Assembly (NCBI GenBank): GCA_937141405.1
Contig: CAKZQQ010000003.1
Coordinates: 62,001-126,000, forward strand
Direction: 5' to 3'
From: an uncultured Campylobacterota bacterium
Lineage (GTDB): Bacteria; Campylobacterota; Campylobacteria; Campylobacterales; Sulfurovaceae
DNA length: 64,000 nucleotides
The notes below the pieces were generated by a model. It saw nothing but the letters and a program-made list of their open reading frames with translations, was not told the origin of the DNA and did no database searches. This document shows, piece by piece, positions 25,088 to 33,627 of this stretch (position 1 is the stretch's first letter; each line of letters starts with the position of its first letter). The translations under genes were made by a program, and so were the position numbers.

Positions 25088-25690
25088 TTATTTCAAGCCA
25101 ACGATATTGCCGTGTTTATCCTCAAAATCAAACACCTCTCTAGGTTTATTCAATATTGTATAAGCCTCAATATCCGACACATACATTGCAACATAATAAC
25201 TGAGTGGCTTATCCATTGTTATCTTTTTTTCATAGCTTTTTAAAAGCGCCAACAAAACATTTTTTGCTTCAGACGCATCTAGTCCTGCGTAAAATTTACT
25301 GTTCCGTTCTTGTTCAAGAAAAAGACAATTATCTTCTACACCATTGGCTAAATAACTCTGATAGAGTCCTTCTACATAATCATGTAAGTCAGTAGTTATG
25401 TAAAATGATAGTGTGTTTTCATCAGCATCGTATGTATCTACCCAGTTCTTAATTTTTATCTTAGAGCTATAGATGGCTTGATTTAAGATTGCACTTTTAA
25501 GATTCTCTATTTGTTCGGTTTTACTTTTAAGAAGCTCTAATTTTTTTATTTCACCCGTTTTAAGAAACTCATCCAAATCTTCTTCCGTGAAGTACTTTTC
25601 CAACAAATCAACAATAGGACGATTTTGTTTTTTGTAGTTCCAATATGAGTTTTTTGATACTCCTAAGATTTTTACAATTTGATTTATCAT
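25088..25690 (-). CDS. Hypothetical protein with N-terminal HTH-like segment
   Basis: 200 aa. Residues 1-32 (MINQIVKILGVSKNSYWNYKKQNRPIVDLLEK) look like a helix-turn-helix with a DNA-binding specificity helix. The rest has a charged helical segment and a C-terminal mixed domain (YYVAMYVSDIEAYTILNKPREVFDFEDKHGNI). It is divergent from the excisionase-like gene across a 136-bp region with a palindromic operator candidate. It probably regulates the element. No named family is recognised. Confidence 0.55.
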   Translation of the reverse strand: MINQIVKILGVSKNSYWNYKKQNRPIVDLLEKYFTEEDLDEFLKTGEIKKLELLKSKTEQIENLKSAILNQAIYSSKIKIKNWVDTYDADENTLSFYITTDLHDYVEGLYQSYLANGVEDNCLFLEQERNSKFYAGLDASEAKNVLLALLKSYEKKITMDKPLSYYVAMYVSDIEAYTILNKPREVFDFEDKHGNIVGLK

Positions 25691-25790
25691 GTTATTTCCA
25701 TTAGTTTATTTTGTGTTATTGTACCAAATATATATCAAATACACAAATTTTAAACTATTTTTCATAATTCTTTTGAGATAATACAAAATA

Positions 25791-25804
25791 TGTGTTATAA
25801 CACA
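25791..25804. promoter_or_regulatory. Palindromic operator candidate
   Basis: TGTGTTATAACACA is a perfect 14-bp palindrome in the divergent promoter region between the HTH-like gene and the excisionase-like gene. A related half, TTGTGTTA, lies near 25711. It could bind either product. Confidence 0.45.
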
Positions 25805-25826
25805 ATATATACATAAAGGACATAAT

Positions 25827-26048
25827 ATGAGTTATCAGGATGAGTTAGAAATGATTCAAAAAATCTATCCAAACAAAATAATGCTCTCTAAACAAGATGT
25901 TGCGGACTTAACTTCTCGTAGCCTTGCTTCTGTAAATAGAGACCTCGCCGATGGTACTGGCATACCTTACAAAAAAGTGCGTGGTCGTGTGCTATTTCCA
26001 GTTAAAGAAGTGGCTAAATGGATGAATGAGTTAATTCAAACTAAATAA
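25827..26048 (+). CDS. Excisionase-like winged-helix protein
   Basis: 73 aa, start ATG with AAAGGA upstream. KIMLSKQDVADLTSRSLASVNRDLADGTGIPYKKVRGRVLFPVKEVAKWMNEL matches the MerR-like HTH_17 fold of AlpA/Xis recombination directionality factors. The length is typical. Its stop overlaps the relaxase start by one base (TAATG), so the two are coupled. It likely steers the integrase toward excision and may also act as a transcription factor for the mobilisation operon. Confidence 0.75.
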   Translation: MSYQDELEMIQKIYPNKIMLSKQDVADLTSRSLASVNRDLADGTGIPYKKVRGRVLFPVKEVAKWMNELIQTK

Positions 26049-27442
26049 TGAGTAAAGCAAACTCTGTTCGGATGAGAAGCGGGAAATATAAAATTCCTAC
26101 GGCAAGCAACTTAGCTCACAATTCGGCTATGACGAAAGCTACCTACTGGCTGAATGATGGAAGCGATATTGAGCAAAGTCATAAATACAATGACTTCCAA
26201 AAACTCAATGAAGATTGGAATAGTTGGGCAAAAGAAAACGAAGAAAGATATCTCCAAAGACACAACCGCAAATTACGAAGTGATGGTGCAAGAATTGAAG
26301 AAGGGTTAATTAGTTTTGGAAAAGATGTTGATTTAACCCAAAATGAAATAAAGCAAATTACCAAAGAATACCTAGCAAAATTTGAAAAAGACAATAATAC
26401 TACAGTAAGGCATTGGGCAATCCATACTCATGAGGGTCATAGGGAATTTGACACTGGCGAAGAGAAATTAAATCGCCATGTGCATTTTTTGTACGACAAT
26501 GTAAATAAAGATGGTCTAGCAATAAGACGAAATTTCAAGGAGCCTGACCTCAAACAGATGCAAGATTACATATATGAAATATCAAAAAAATATAACAAAG
26601 ATATTAGAAGAGGTACGCCTGCTGAAATAAGTGGCAAGAAACATCAACACCACAGAGTCTATAGAAATAAAAAAGAGAAAGAACAATTAAAAAACAAGGG
26701 TCAAGAACAATTTGCTAAACAAAAAGATCTTAAAGAAGAAATACAAAAATTAAGAGAGGAGCTGAAAAAACAACAGGCAACACGACAAGACTATGCAAAA
26801 TTAGAGCAATTTAACAAAGAACTCAAAGAACAGCTCAAAATCAAAGAGCTGACTATTGAGAAAATGAAAGAAAGCATAAATAGCTATAAAGAAGCTCAAA
26901 ATTCCCCTAAACTCAATTTAAATAAAAATTCCATAGAAATCACTTCCGAGATCATTTCGGAAGCTAAAAATCGAAATAAGGCGATTTTAGAAGAAAATAT
27001 CGAAAGTAATATGCTTGGTAAAAAGTCTATACCTATTGATAAAGTTAAAGAGATTCAAAACGAGCAAGAGAAAAACATATTTGAAGCAAGTAAAAAAATT
27101 ATCATTATTGCTCATGCGCAAGCAAGAGTTGAGATCAAAAAAGAATATGAGGCAAAAGTAAGTAAATTGCAGGCAATCGCACTACGGCTCGAGCGAGAGA
27201 GAAACATATTAAAAGATCGTCTTAACGAGATATATAGCACTCTCCATGAAAAACTTGGCATGGAGTATTCTAAGTTAGGTGATAACTTTGAAAAGTTCAA
27301 AGACTTTTTTAAAAGGCAGGATAAAAATGTAAATCAACAAGAAAGGAGCAACGAGCAAAATAGAACAGAACAAAGAAAAAAAGCAAAAGAAAGAGCAGAG
27401 GAACAAGCAAACAAGAGCAATCAAATAAGGAGAAATAGATGA
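26048..27442 (+). CDS. MobV/Pre-type relaxase (mobilisation protein)
   Basis: 464 aa. The N-terminal 200 residues hold the relaxase core: VRHWAIHTHEGH (about 117-128) and KLNRHVHFLYDNV with the HxH of the metal site (about 138-150). The early stretch (SVRMRSGKYK...NLAHNSAMTKATYWL) takes the place of the MobV motif I. Residues 220-464 are charged coiled coil ending in an Asn/Gln/Arg-rich tail. The enzyme would nick oriT and pilot the strand. It is first of a three-gene overlapping operon with the basic protein and the coupling ATPase. Confidence 0.82.
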   Translation: MSKANSVRMRSGKYKIPTASNLAHNSAMTKATYWLNDGSDIEQSHKYNDFQKLNEDWNSWAKENEERYLQRHNRKLRSDGARIEEGLISFGKDVDLTQNEIKQITKEYLAKFEKDNNTTVRHWAIHTHEGHREFDTGEEKLNRHVHFLYDNVNKDGLAIRRNFKEPDLKQMQDYIYEISKKYNKDIRRGTPAEISGKKHQHHRVYRNKKEKEQLKNKGQEQFAKQKDLKEEIQKLREELKKQQATRQDYAKLEQFNKELKEQLKIKELTIEKMKESINSYKEAQNSPKLNLNKNSIEITSEIISEAKNRNKAILEENIESNMLGKKSIPIDKVKEIQNEQEKNIFEASKKIIIIAHAQARVEIKKEYEAKVSKLQAIALRLERERNILKDRLNEIYSTLHEKLGMEYSKLGDNFEKFKDFFKRQDKNVNQQERSNEQNRTEQRKKAKERAEEQANKSNQIRRNR

Positions 27443-27768
27443 GAGAAGATCAACAAACAAATCAGATGAGAGAAACTAAAAAAGAAAGAAGATATTACAA
27501 TCGTAAAGACGATGAAAGAAAGAAGCAAGAAGAGAAAGCACGACAACCCCAAGCAGAACAAAACACAGTCAAACATGCAGAAGAGAATAAACAACAACGC
27601 CAAAGTCAAGAAGCGAGTGCGCATCATTTTCGATCGCGAGAACATAGACGAACGCAAAGAGAAAAGGCTCAACGCAGAGCAGAACTAATTAGGAAACATG
27701 AGCAAGAGCGACACAAAGAGCAACTCTCTATTGATCCGACAAAAACGAGAGGAGGCAAAACGAGATGA
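27439..27768 (+). CDS. Small highly charged protein in the mobilisation operon
   Basis: 109 aa, composed almost entirely of Arg, Lys, Glu, Gln and Asn. Its ATG overlaps the relaxase stop by four bases, and its own stop overlaps the next start by four bases (ATGA in both cases), which shows translational coupling. Disordered or coiled-coil structure is likely. It probably acts with the relaxase or the DNA at oriT, but no family is recognised. Confidence 0.6.
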   Translation: MREDQQTNQMRETKKERRYYNRKDDERKKQEEKARQPQAEQNTVKHAEENKQQRQSQEASAHHFRSREHRRTQREKAQRRAELIRKHEQERHKEQLSIDPTKTRGGKTR

Positions 27769-29540
27769 CTACAATAAAAGGAATATTAGCACTACTATTT
27801 TTTCTTGGGATCTTCATTAGCATTGCTGTATTTTTCTCTTGGCTTTACAAGAAGAAAATCAAAAATAAATTACTTAGCATATCTCTCGCACTCTTATCTT
27901 CATTTATTTTTATGTTTATATTTATAATACCCGAGCAAAAGGCAAAAGAGATTGGCAATAGCTTGTTTTATTTGATTTTATTTGGCGGAGTTTTCCCTAT
28001 TCTCTTATGGAATTTAATAAGAGAATTTTTTAAATTTGGGCAATATGGCATCAAATCGGTAAGAGCAAGAGAAGATCTTTCATCATACCCAAATTACAAA
28101 AATCAAAAAGCCGGTTATAGATGGAGTCTTGTACCGGAAATTGAGAAGTTTTCCAAAGGAGATCTCTTTATTGACAGATTTGCACTCTACCCGTTTCGTG
28201 GAGAAAAATGGACTAGCGATAAGCTCTCAAGTATCAAAACAAACATTAATCAAAAACCTATTGACTTTACTAAAACTGTTACAGTATTGGGAGCTATGGG
28301 ATCAGGTAAAACCGAATTTTTTCACTCAATCTTGAAGCAAAACAAATTCGCTCGATCCATCATACACGATGCAAAAGGCGACTTTGTTGAAAAACACTAT
28401 AATACCGAAACAGATTATATCTTCAATCCATATGATAGCAGGGGCTTAAATTGGGATTTATGGGAAGAGATGAGACGAGAAGAGGCACTCATAGAGAACT
28501 TCGTCCACAATCTTTTGAACTCTGCAACTGAAGAGAAGGACTTTTTTACAAGCTCCGCAAAAAAAATAGTTATCGAGATATTTATGCGTGTGCATATCAC
28601 ATATAATAAAAAAACGAGTGCAGAAAAATGGCAACTCCTTATTGATGAAATCGAACAATATGGAGTAAATGGAGCAAACAACGCCACGCAAAGCTCTATA
28701 TATTCCACAATGGAGCTTTTTATCGACACATTTAAGCTCTTTGGCTATCAATCAGCACAAAATCAACCGATTTTTACGATAAATGAGTTTCTAAATTCAA
28801 ATAGTCGGCTCTTTTTGCTCAATAACCCAGCACTTTCTAAAAAGATAACGCCGATCTTTTCAGGATTTTCTGCGATGCTATTCGAACAGCTGTTGGGTAG
28901 AGCTGATACAAAAGAAGATCTTACGCTCCTGCTTTTCGATGAATATCTCTCCTTAAATTTTGATAAAGAGACACGGCTTAAACTGCTTACACAAGTAAGA
29001 TCAAAAGGTGGATGCACTATGCTCGGCATGCAATATCTCCCAATGCACGACAAAGAGCACCAACAACAGCTTGACTCTTCAAGTTATGCAAACTTTATCT
29101 TCAAACTCAATGACAATGAAACAGTCAAACACATAGTCGAGAAATTTGATGAAATCTCTTACAATTTTGCCAAGGGAGGCAAGGGAGGCAATGAAGAACG
29201 CAAAGAGAAATTTCTATCTACAATGCACATTCAATCTATGCCCGAATATCATCATCTATCTATGTATCTAACCGATAAGATTATCTATCTTGGTTATACG
29301 CCTATGATTAAAAATTTAAAGGTTATCAATTCTAACTTTGAAAGACGAAACCTAAAAGATTTTTATGAATATAAATACAAAATTGAGCACGAGGTTACAA
29401 TCAAAGAATACAGCAAAGAAGAGATTGAGCAAATAGACGATGAATACATTGAGTCAGAAGATCCGAACAGGGTACTTGAAAAATATAAAATTAGCGAAAA
29501 AGAGTATCATGCGCAACTCAAAAAATACGACCTTAACTAA
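27765..29540 (+). CDS. VirD4/TraD-like type IV coupling ATPase
   Basis: 591 aa. Two or three N-terminal membrane segments (about 5-85) are followed by the ATPase domain: Walker A VTVLGAMGSGKTEFF (about 170-185), Walker B LTLLLFDEYLSL (about 385), and LLTQVRSKGGCTMLGMQYLP just after it. KFDEISYNF and the C-terminal tail are charged. Such proteins deliver the relaxase-DNA complex to a conjugation channel. No channel genes lie in the element, so it would dock on a helper system. It is last in the coupled mobilisation operon. Confidence 0.88.
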   Translation: MTTIKGILALLFFLGIFISIAVFFSWLYKKKIKNKLLSISLALLSSFIFMFIFIIPEQKAKEIGNSLFYLILFGGVFPILLWNLIREFFKFGQYGIKSVRAREDLSSYPNYKNQKAGYRWSLVPEIEKFSKGDLFIDRFALYPFRGEKWTSDKLSSIKTNINQKPIDFTKTVTVLGAMGSGKTEFFHSILKQNKFARSIIHDAKGDFVEKHYNTETDYIFNPYDSRGLNWDLWEEMRREEALIENFVHNLLNSATEEKDFFTSSAKKIVIEIFMRVHITYNKKTSAEKWQLLIDEIEQYGVNGANNATQSSIYSTMELFIDTFKLFGYQSAQNQPIFTINEFLNSNSRLFLLNNPALSKKITPIFSGFSAMLFEQLLGRADTKEDLTLLLFDEYLSLNFDKETRLKLLTQVRSKGGCTMLGMQYLPMHDKEHQQQLDSSSYANFIFKLNDNETVKHIVEKFDEISYNFAKGGKGGNEERKEKFLSTMHIQSMPEYHHLSMYLTDKIIYLGYTPMIKNLKVINSNFERRNLKDFYEYKYKIEHEVTIKEYSKEEIEQIDDEYIESEDPNRVLEKYKISEKEYHAQLKKYDLN

Positions 29541-29604
29541 AATACTTTTGTGATGGTGCTTGTCGCCAAACAAAACTCACGACTGATAATTGCTTGTCAT
29601 TTAT

Positions 29605-29629
29605 CGCCGAGTGAGTTACTCACTCGGCG
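29605..29629. terminator. Perfect 12-bp palindromic hairpin after the coupling ATPase gene
   Basis: CGCCGAGTGAGT and ACTCACTCGGCG are separated by one base. It lies 65 bp after the stop codon at 29540, so a role in ending the mobilisation operon is likely. There is no T-tract. The dyad could also be a protein binding site. Confidence 0.5.
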
Positions 29630-29731
29630 GTATTGCATACCTCTCGTTCGAAAATCTTACCACAAGGGTTGCGATTTTATGTGAAAAGAGTTATACTTTT
29701 TTACTCTAAAAAGCATGTACTGGAAAACATT

Positions 29732-30487
29732 ATGGGTTCATATAAAAACAATGTTTCATGTGATTTATACATTGGAAGTGGTGCAGGTAGCAAGTTCTTG
29801 AAAGAATTAAATAATGCACAAGAATCCATCAAAATAGTTTCACCATATTTATCTCCAAGCTTTGTTCAAGAACTCATCAAATTACATGAAAAAAATATCT
29901 ATGTTCAATTAGTAACAGAAGATAAAATTGAAGACTTTTACGGTGACTATGAAAGGGTGGCACACAAGCTCATAATTCAATTGCAAAAAGCAAATGAAGA
30001 AAACTTTCAAAAGAAATCTAAACTAGAAAAATACTCTAAAATACTATCTATATTTTCTGTGTTTGTATTAGCATTAACTGGTGGTGCATATTATTACCTA
30101 GAAAAAAAACTTACATTTTTGGCTATACCAATAGTGATGCTCATGTTCATAGTATCATGGTATCTTAAAAAAAGAGCCGAAAAAACTGTGGTATATACCT
30201 ATGATTATCATCAACTCTTCCCTTTCAGAGTCTACAAAAGCAGAAAAGACAACTTCATACATAGCAAAATCTACATTATTGATGATAAAATAGCCTATCT
30301 TGGCTCGCTTAATTTCACATTTTCTGCTTCAAAAACAAACCATGAAACACGGATAAGAACGGAGGACAAAGATGGATTGAAAATCATACTTGAAGCCTTT
30401 AATGATCTAATGAATAATACTGAAAAAAGACACTCAAAAGATATACAAGAGTGGGGTAAAGAATTATATGATGAGCCTATAAATTAA
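29732..30487 (+). CDS. Membrane-anchored phospholipase D-like protein
   Basis: 251 aa from ATG 29732 (MGSYKNNVSCDLYIGSGAG), with GGAA upstream; a TTG at 29633 is in frame but overlaps the hairpin region. A first PLD half (FLKELNNAQESIKIVSPYLSPSFVQELI) is followed by two membrane segments (about 105-145). A single HKD motif, HSKIYIIDDKIAYLGSLNFTFSASKTNHETRI, lies near 195-226. It is the cargo gene of the mobile element. Related proteins serve as nucleases or phospholipases; a defence or exclusion role is possible but unproven. Confidence 0.78.
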   Translation: MGSYKNNVSCDLYIGSGAGSKFLKELNNAQESIKIVSPYLSPSFVQELIKLHEKNIYVQLVTEDKIEDFYGDYERVAHKLIIQLQKANEENFQKKSKLEKYSKILSIFSVFVLALTGGAYYYLEKKLTFLAIPIVMLMFIVSWYLKKRAEKTVVYTYDYHQLFPFRVYKSRKDNFIHSKIYIIDDKIAYLGSLNFTFSASKTNHETRIRTEDKDGLKIILEAFNDLMNNTEKRHSKDIQEWGKELYDEPIN

Positions 30488-30689
30488 CTGTATTCTATAA
30501 TTCGAAAGATATTTTTACAAGAATTTTAAAAAAAATAAATATAGCAATATATCTCATTTTATTTCATAATATATTAACCTATATCACCGCATTTCAACAC
30601 AAAAAATTACCCTATTGACAATTAAGAATTTACTTACTAAACTGCTAATAACTGATTTTTTGTATGTTTTCAATACATAGGAAGAAGTA

Positions 30690-31216
30690 GCAAGTTAAAA
30701 GTGCCACGTTAGGTTAAAGAGCCCTAACACTTTTAACTTACGTTGAAGAAGTATAGCTAAACTAAACTTCAAAATCAACGCCTTATCATTGTCAAGTTCT
30801 ACTTCAGTAAAAATTCCGCAGACAAAACATACACCACCGGTATCTCCGGGGGTTCGAAACTCTAACCTTAAGCTAAGTCATAAGATATTGCTTAGGTATG
30901 AGATAATGGGTAGGAAACTACTCTAGAGTTGATAGCACACAAGCCGTGTTTTCAGCCGAGTGAGCGTGGCACTCTTTTGGGTTATTAACCATGTAATTGC
31001 TTAACACAGATTGAAATGCACCCCATCAAAAAGCCGACTCAAAACCTTCTCAATATTGCGAAAGCTACTCTCTAATCAATCCGCAACACCTGAACTAAGA
31101 GACTTGTAAAAGATAGGAAGTTGTATATCAGCTATCAAAGATATACAATCAAACAGTCATATACTGTTTTAGTTTTGATGCCCTGTTTTTGCTAATAGGG
31201 CTCAAATTATCTCGCG
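30690..31216 (+). ncRNA. Candidate large structured RNA
   Basis: Stems seen in order: AAGTTAAAAGT with ACTTTTAACTT enclosing GTTAGG/CCTAAC (30692-30743); CGTTGA with TCAACG plus GAAG/CTTC; ACCACCGG with CCGGGGGT; TAAGC with GCTTA; GGGTAG with CTACTC capped by a GAAA tetraloop (around 30910); GGTTA/TAACC; TTGTATATC with GATATACAA (around 31125-31152); AAACAGT with ACTGTTT; GCCCT with AGGGC; TCGC with GCGA. The GNRA loop favours the plus strand. I matched it to no known RNA family (not tmRNA, not RNase P). A DNA-level function of the hairpins remains possible. Confidence 0.4.
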
Positions 31217-31266
31217 AAGCGATAAACCAAAGAAAATAGAGCAAAAATATACATAAATCAATATCA

Positions 31267-31286
31267 TGTGGGGAATGTGTGGGGAA
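31267..31286. repeat. Arm-type repeat, right copy
   Basis: Identical 20-mer to 23243-23262, same orientation, 50 bp inside attR. Confidence 0.6.
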
Positions 31287-31336
31287 ACTCTTACTAAAAC
31301 TTGCTCAAATCACGCTATATTAGGAAGTATAAGATT

Positions 31337-31357
31337 GCTGGCCGGGAGAGGGGGATT
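31337..31357. other. attR, within the intact tRNA-Ser gene
   Basis: Right copy of the 21-bp att core. It covers the tRNA CCA end and acceptor stem on the minus strand; the rest of the tRNA continues to the right. Confidence 0.93.
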
Positions 31358-31426
31358 CGAACCCCCGGAGGTGTTACCCTCACCGGTTTTCAAGACCGGC
31401 ACATTCGACCACTCTGACATCTCCCG
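31339..31426 (-). tRNA. tRNA-Ser(UGA)
   Basis: 88 nt with encoded CCA. Acceptor CGGGAGA pairs with TCTCCCG, the anticodon loop is CTTGAAA (anticodon TGA), a long variable arm is present, and the T-loop is GTTCGAATC. It is the integration site of the mobile element and is intact. Confidence 0.95.
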
Positions 31427-31471
31427 ATAGAAGTAGAATCTTATCGAAATAAGATTAAAAAACATTGATAA

Positions 31472-31545
31472 TGGAGGTGCCACCCGGATTTGAACCGGGG
31501 ATAGCAGCTTTGCAGGCTGCGGCCTTACCGCTTGGCGATGGCACC
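31472..31545 (-). tRNA. tRNA-Cys(GCA)
   Basis: 74 nt. Acceptor GGTGCCA pairs with TGGCACC, anticodon loop CTGCAAA, T-loop GTTCAAATC, CCA encoded. Confidence 0.95.
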
Positions 31546-31561
31546 ATATCTAAAAAGACGG

Positions 31562-31649
31562 TGGTGCCCGAGGCCGGACTTGAACCGGCACGGACGCAAT
31601 GTCCGGGGGATTTTAAGTCCCCTGTGTCTACCAATTTCACCACCCGGGC
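31562..31649 (-). tRNA. tRNA-Leu(UAA)
   Basis: 88 nt. Acceptor GCCCGGG pairs with CTCGGGC (one G-T), anticodon loop CTTAAAA, long variable arm, CCA encoded. Confidence 0.95.
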
Positions 31650-31725
31650 ACAATAAATATCGTAAACTTTTATACTCTTCTGAAGCGCTAAATGATCCAG
31701 TGAAGTAAATCGAAAAGTTATTTTA

Positions 31726-31800
31726 TGGAGCGGGCGAAGGGATTCGAACCCTCGACCCTAACCTTGGCAAGGTTATGCTCTACCCCTGAGCTACGCCCGC
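31726..31800 (-). tRNA. tRNA-Gly(GCC)
   Basis: 75 nt. Acceptor GCGGGCG pairs with CGCCCGC, anticodon loop TTGCCAA, T-loop GTTCGAATC, CCA encoded. Confidence 0.95.
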
Positions 31801-31934
31801 AATCCTAAAAATGGAGTGCAATTATACTCAAAAATGCTTTAATTGTAAAGTGATAAATAAATATTGTCAATCACTTTGAAGCCAATCGATTTTTGAGCCA
31901 AGAAGTGATATAATCAAAATAAAAAGGATCGATT

Positions 31935-33623
31935 TTGAGAAGTGACGAGATAAAAAGAGGTGCAATCAGAGCACCCCATAGAAGTCTCCTTCGTGCAACC
32001 GGACTCAAGGATGAAGATTTTGATAAACCATTCATAGGAGTTGCCAACTCATTTACAGAGATAATCCCGGGGCACTTTTTTTTAGATAAAGTAAGCGCTA
32101 TCATCAAAGATGAGATCAAAAAATGTGGTTGTGTGCCTTTTGAATTTAACACCATAGGTGTAGATGACGGGATTGCCATGGGACATGATGGGATGCTCTA
32201 TAGCCTGCCGAGTCGTGAGATCATAGCCAACTCTGTTGAGACGATGATGAACGCACACAAGCTTGATGCGATGATAGCCATTCCAAACTGCGATAAGATC
32301 GTTCCTGGCATGATCATGGGTGCACTTCGTGTCAATGTGCCGACCGTATTTGTAAGCGGGGGGCCTATGACAAAAGGCTACACAAAAGATGGTGTGCCTA
32401 TCGATCTCAACTCAGCCTTTGAGGCAGTCGGTAAATTTGAATCGGGTGAGATTAGCGCAGATGAGCTCAAAGATATAGAGTGTAATGCGTGTCCAAGTGG
32501 AGGGAGCTGTAGCGGTATGTTTACTGCAAACTCTATGAATACACTCAGTGAAGCGATGGGGATAGCGCTTCCCGGTAATGGTACGATCTTGGCACTCACA
32601 AAGGAGCGGGAAGAGCTCTACAGACAAGCAGCAAGAAGAATCTGTGAGATTGCAAAAGATGAGGCACTCAGTGAGAAATTTAGATTTAAAAATATACTCG
32701 ATAAGGCGGCTATCAAAAATGCTTTTGTTGTCGATATGGCGATGGGCGGAAGCTCAAATACAGTGCTACACATGTTAGCAATCGCCAATGAGGCCGGTGT
32801 TGATTTTAAGCTCAAAGACATTAATGAGATAGGCAAAAAAGTAAGCCACATCGCAAAGATATCTCCAAGTCTTAGTACAGTGCATATGGAAGATATCAAT
32901 AGAGCCGGCGGACTCAATGCCGTTATCAAAGAGATTAGCAAGCGTGATGGCGGATTTTTGAGCCTTGATGCTTTAACAATCACAGGTGAAAGCCTAGGAG
33001 AACGGGTAGCAAATGCTGAGATAAAAGATACGCAGATCATCCACACGATAGATAATCCCTACTCAAAAGTGGGTGGGCTTGCAATCCTTTACGGCAACCT
33101 AGCAAGTGAGGGAGCCGTCATCAAAACAGCCGGCATCATAGGCGAGCGTACTTTTAGTGGTACTGTGGTCTGTTTTGATTCACAAGATGAAGCAATTAAG
33201 GGCATCATAGGGGGCAGAGTAAAAGAGGGAAATATGGTTGTTATCCGATATGAGGGTCCAAAAGGTGGTCCGGGCATGCAAGAGATGCTCTCACCAACAT
33301 CGCTTATCATGGGTATGGGACTTGGCGGTAAAGTAGCGCTCTTAACCGATGGTCGCTTTAGTGGTGCAACACGAGGTTTTAGCATCGGGCATTGTAGTCC
33401 GGAGGCAGCTGAAGGTGGTATGATCGGGTTGCTTCAAGACGGTGATGTTGTCGATGTAGATGTAGATACCTATGCAATCAATGTCCGCCTAAGTGATGAA
33501 GAGATAGCAAATAGAAGAGCGAACTTTAAGCCAAAAGTAAAAGAGCTTACTAGTGTATGGCTTAAACAATACAGAGCACTTGTAACAAATGCAAGTAATG
33601 GTGGAATCTTAAGAGGGGAGTAG
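31935..33623 (+). CDS. ilvD: Dihydroxy-acid dehydratase
   Basis: 562 aa, the usual length. It starts TTG, with AAGGA 7 bases upstream. It converts 2,3-dihydroxy-isovalerate and -methylvalerate to the keto acids of valine and isoleucine synthesis. The three Fe-S and metal regions are visible: [31 protein letters not shown] and, late, [23 protein letters not shown]. It lies alone on the plus strand after the tRNA cluster and is convergent with the NlpC/P60 gene (4-base gap). Confidence 0.97.
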   Translation: MRSDEIKRGAIRAPHRSLLRATGLKDEDFDKPFIGVANSFTEIIPGHFFLDKVSAIIKDEIKKCGCVPFEFNTIGVDDGIAMGHDGMLYSLPSREIIANSVETMMNAHKLDAMIAIPNCDKIVPGMIMGALRVNVPTVFVSGGPMTKGYTKDGVPIDLNSAFEAVGKFESGEISADELKDIECNACPSGGSCSGMFTANSMNTLSEAMGIALPGNGTILALTKEREELYRQAARRICEIAKDEALSEKFRFKNILDKAAIKNAFVVDMAMGGSSNTVLHMLAIANEAGVDFKLKDINEIGKKVSHIAKISPSLSTVHMEDINRAGGLNAVIKEISKRDGGFLSLDALTITGESLGERVANAEIKDTQIIHTIDNPYSKVGGLAILYGNLASEGAVIKTAGIIGERTFSGTVVCFDSQDEAIKGIIGGRVKEGNMVVIRYEGPKGGPGMQEMLSPTSLIMGMGLGGKVALLTDGRFSGATRGFSIGHCSPEAAEGGMIGLLQDGDVVDVDVDTYAINVRLSDEEIANRRANFKPKVKELTSVWLKQYRALVTNASNGGILRGE

Positions 33624-33627
33624 AAGA

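Larger units (their letters stand above)
30488..31336. other. Long non-coding right end of the mobile element, hairpin-rich
   Basis: No ORF of 60 codons or more in either direction over about 850 bp. The first 170 bp are very AT-rich and featureless. From about 30690 to 31216 I see at least eight stable stems, given in the separate entry. Near the end lies the right copy of the 20-bp arm repeat. The region may be a structured RNA gene, an origin of replication or transfer, or both. Confidence 0.6.
23084..31357. mobile_element. Integrative mobilizable element in tRNA-Ser(UGA), about 8.3 kb
   Basis: A 21-bp direct repeat (23084-23104 and 31337-31357) equals the 3' end of tRNA-Ser(UGA) plus a few flanking bases; the right copy is part of the intact tRNA gene. 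Inside lie a tyrosine integrase next to the left end, an excisionase-like protein, a MobV-type relaxase, a basic small protein, a VirD4-like coupling ATPase, a PLD protein and long non-coding ends. No type IV secretion channel genes are present, so transfer would need a helper. Both ends carry the same 20-bp arm-like repeat in direct orientation. Confidence 0.92.

Noticed and set aside
30690-31216. tmRNA or RNase P RNA
   Set aside because: There is no tRNA-like 3' end with CCA, no tag reading frame, and none of the conserved RNase P core words; GGGTTCGAAAC near 30850 is only superficially like a T-loop.
31455-31656. ORFs on both strands across 31455-31656
   Set aside because: They are read through tRNA-Cys and tRNA-Leu genes.
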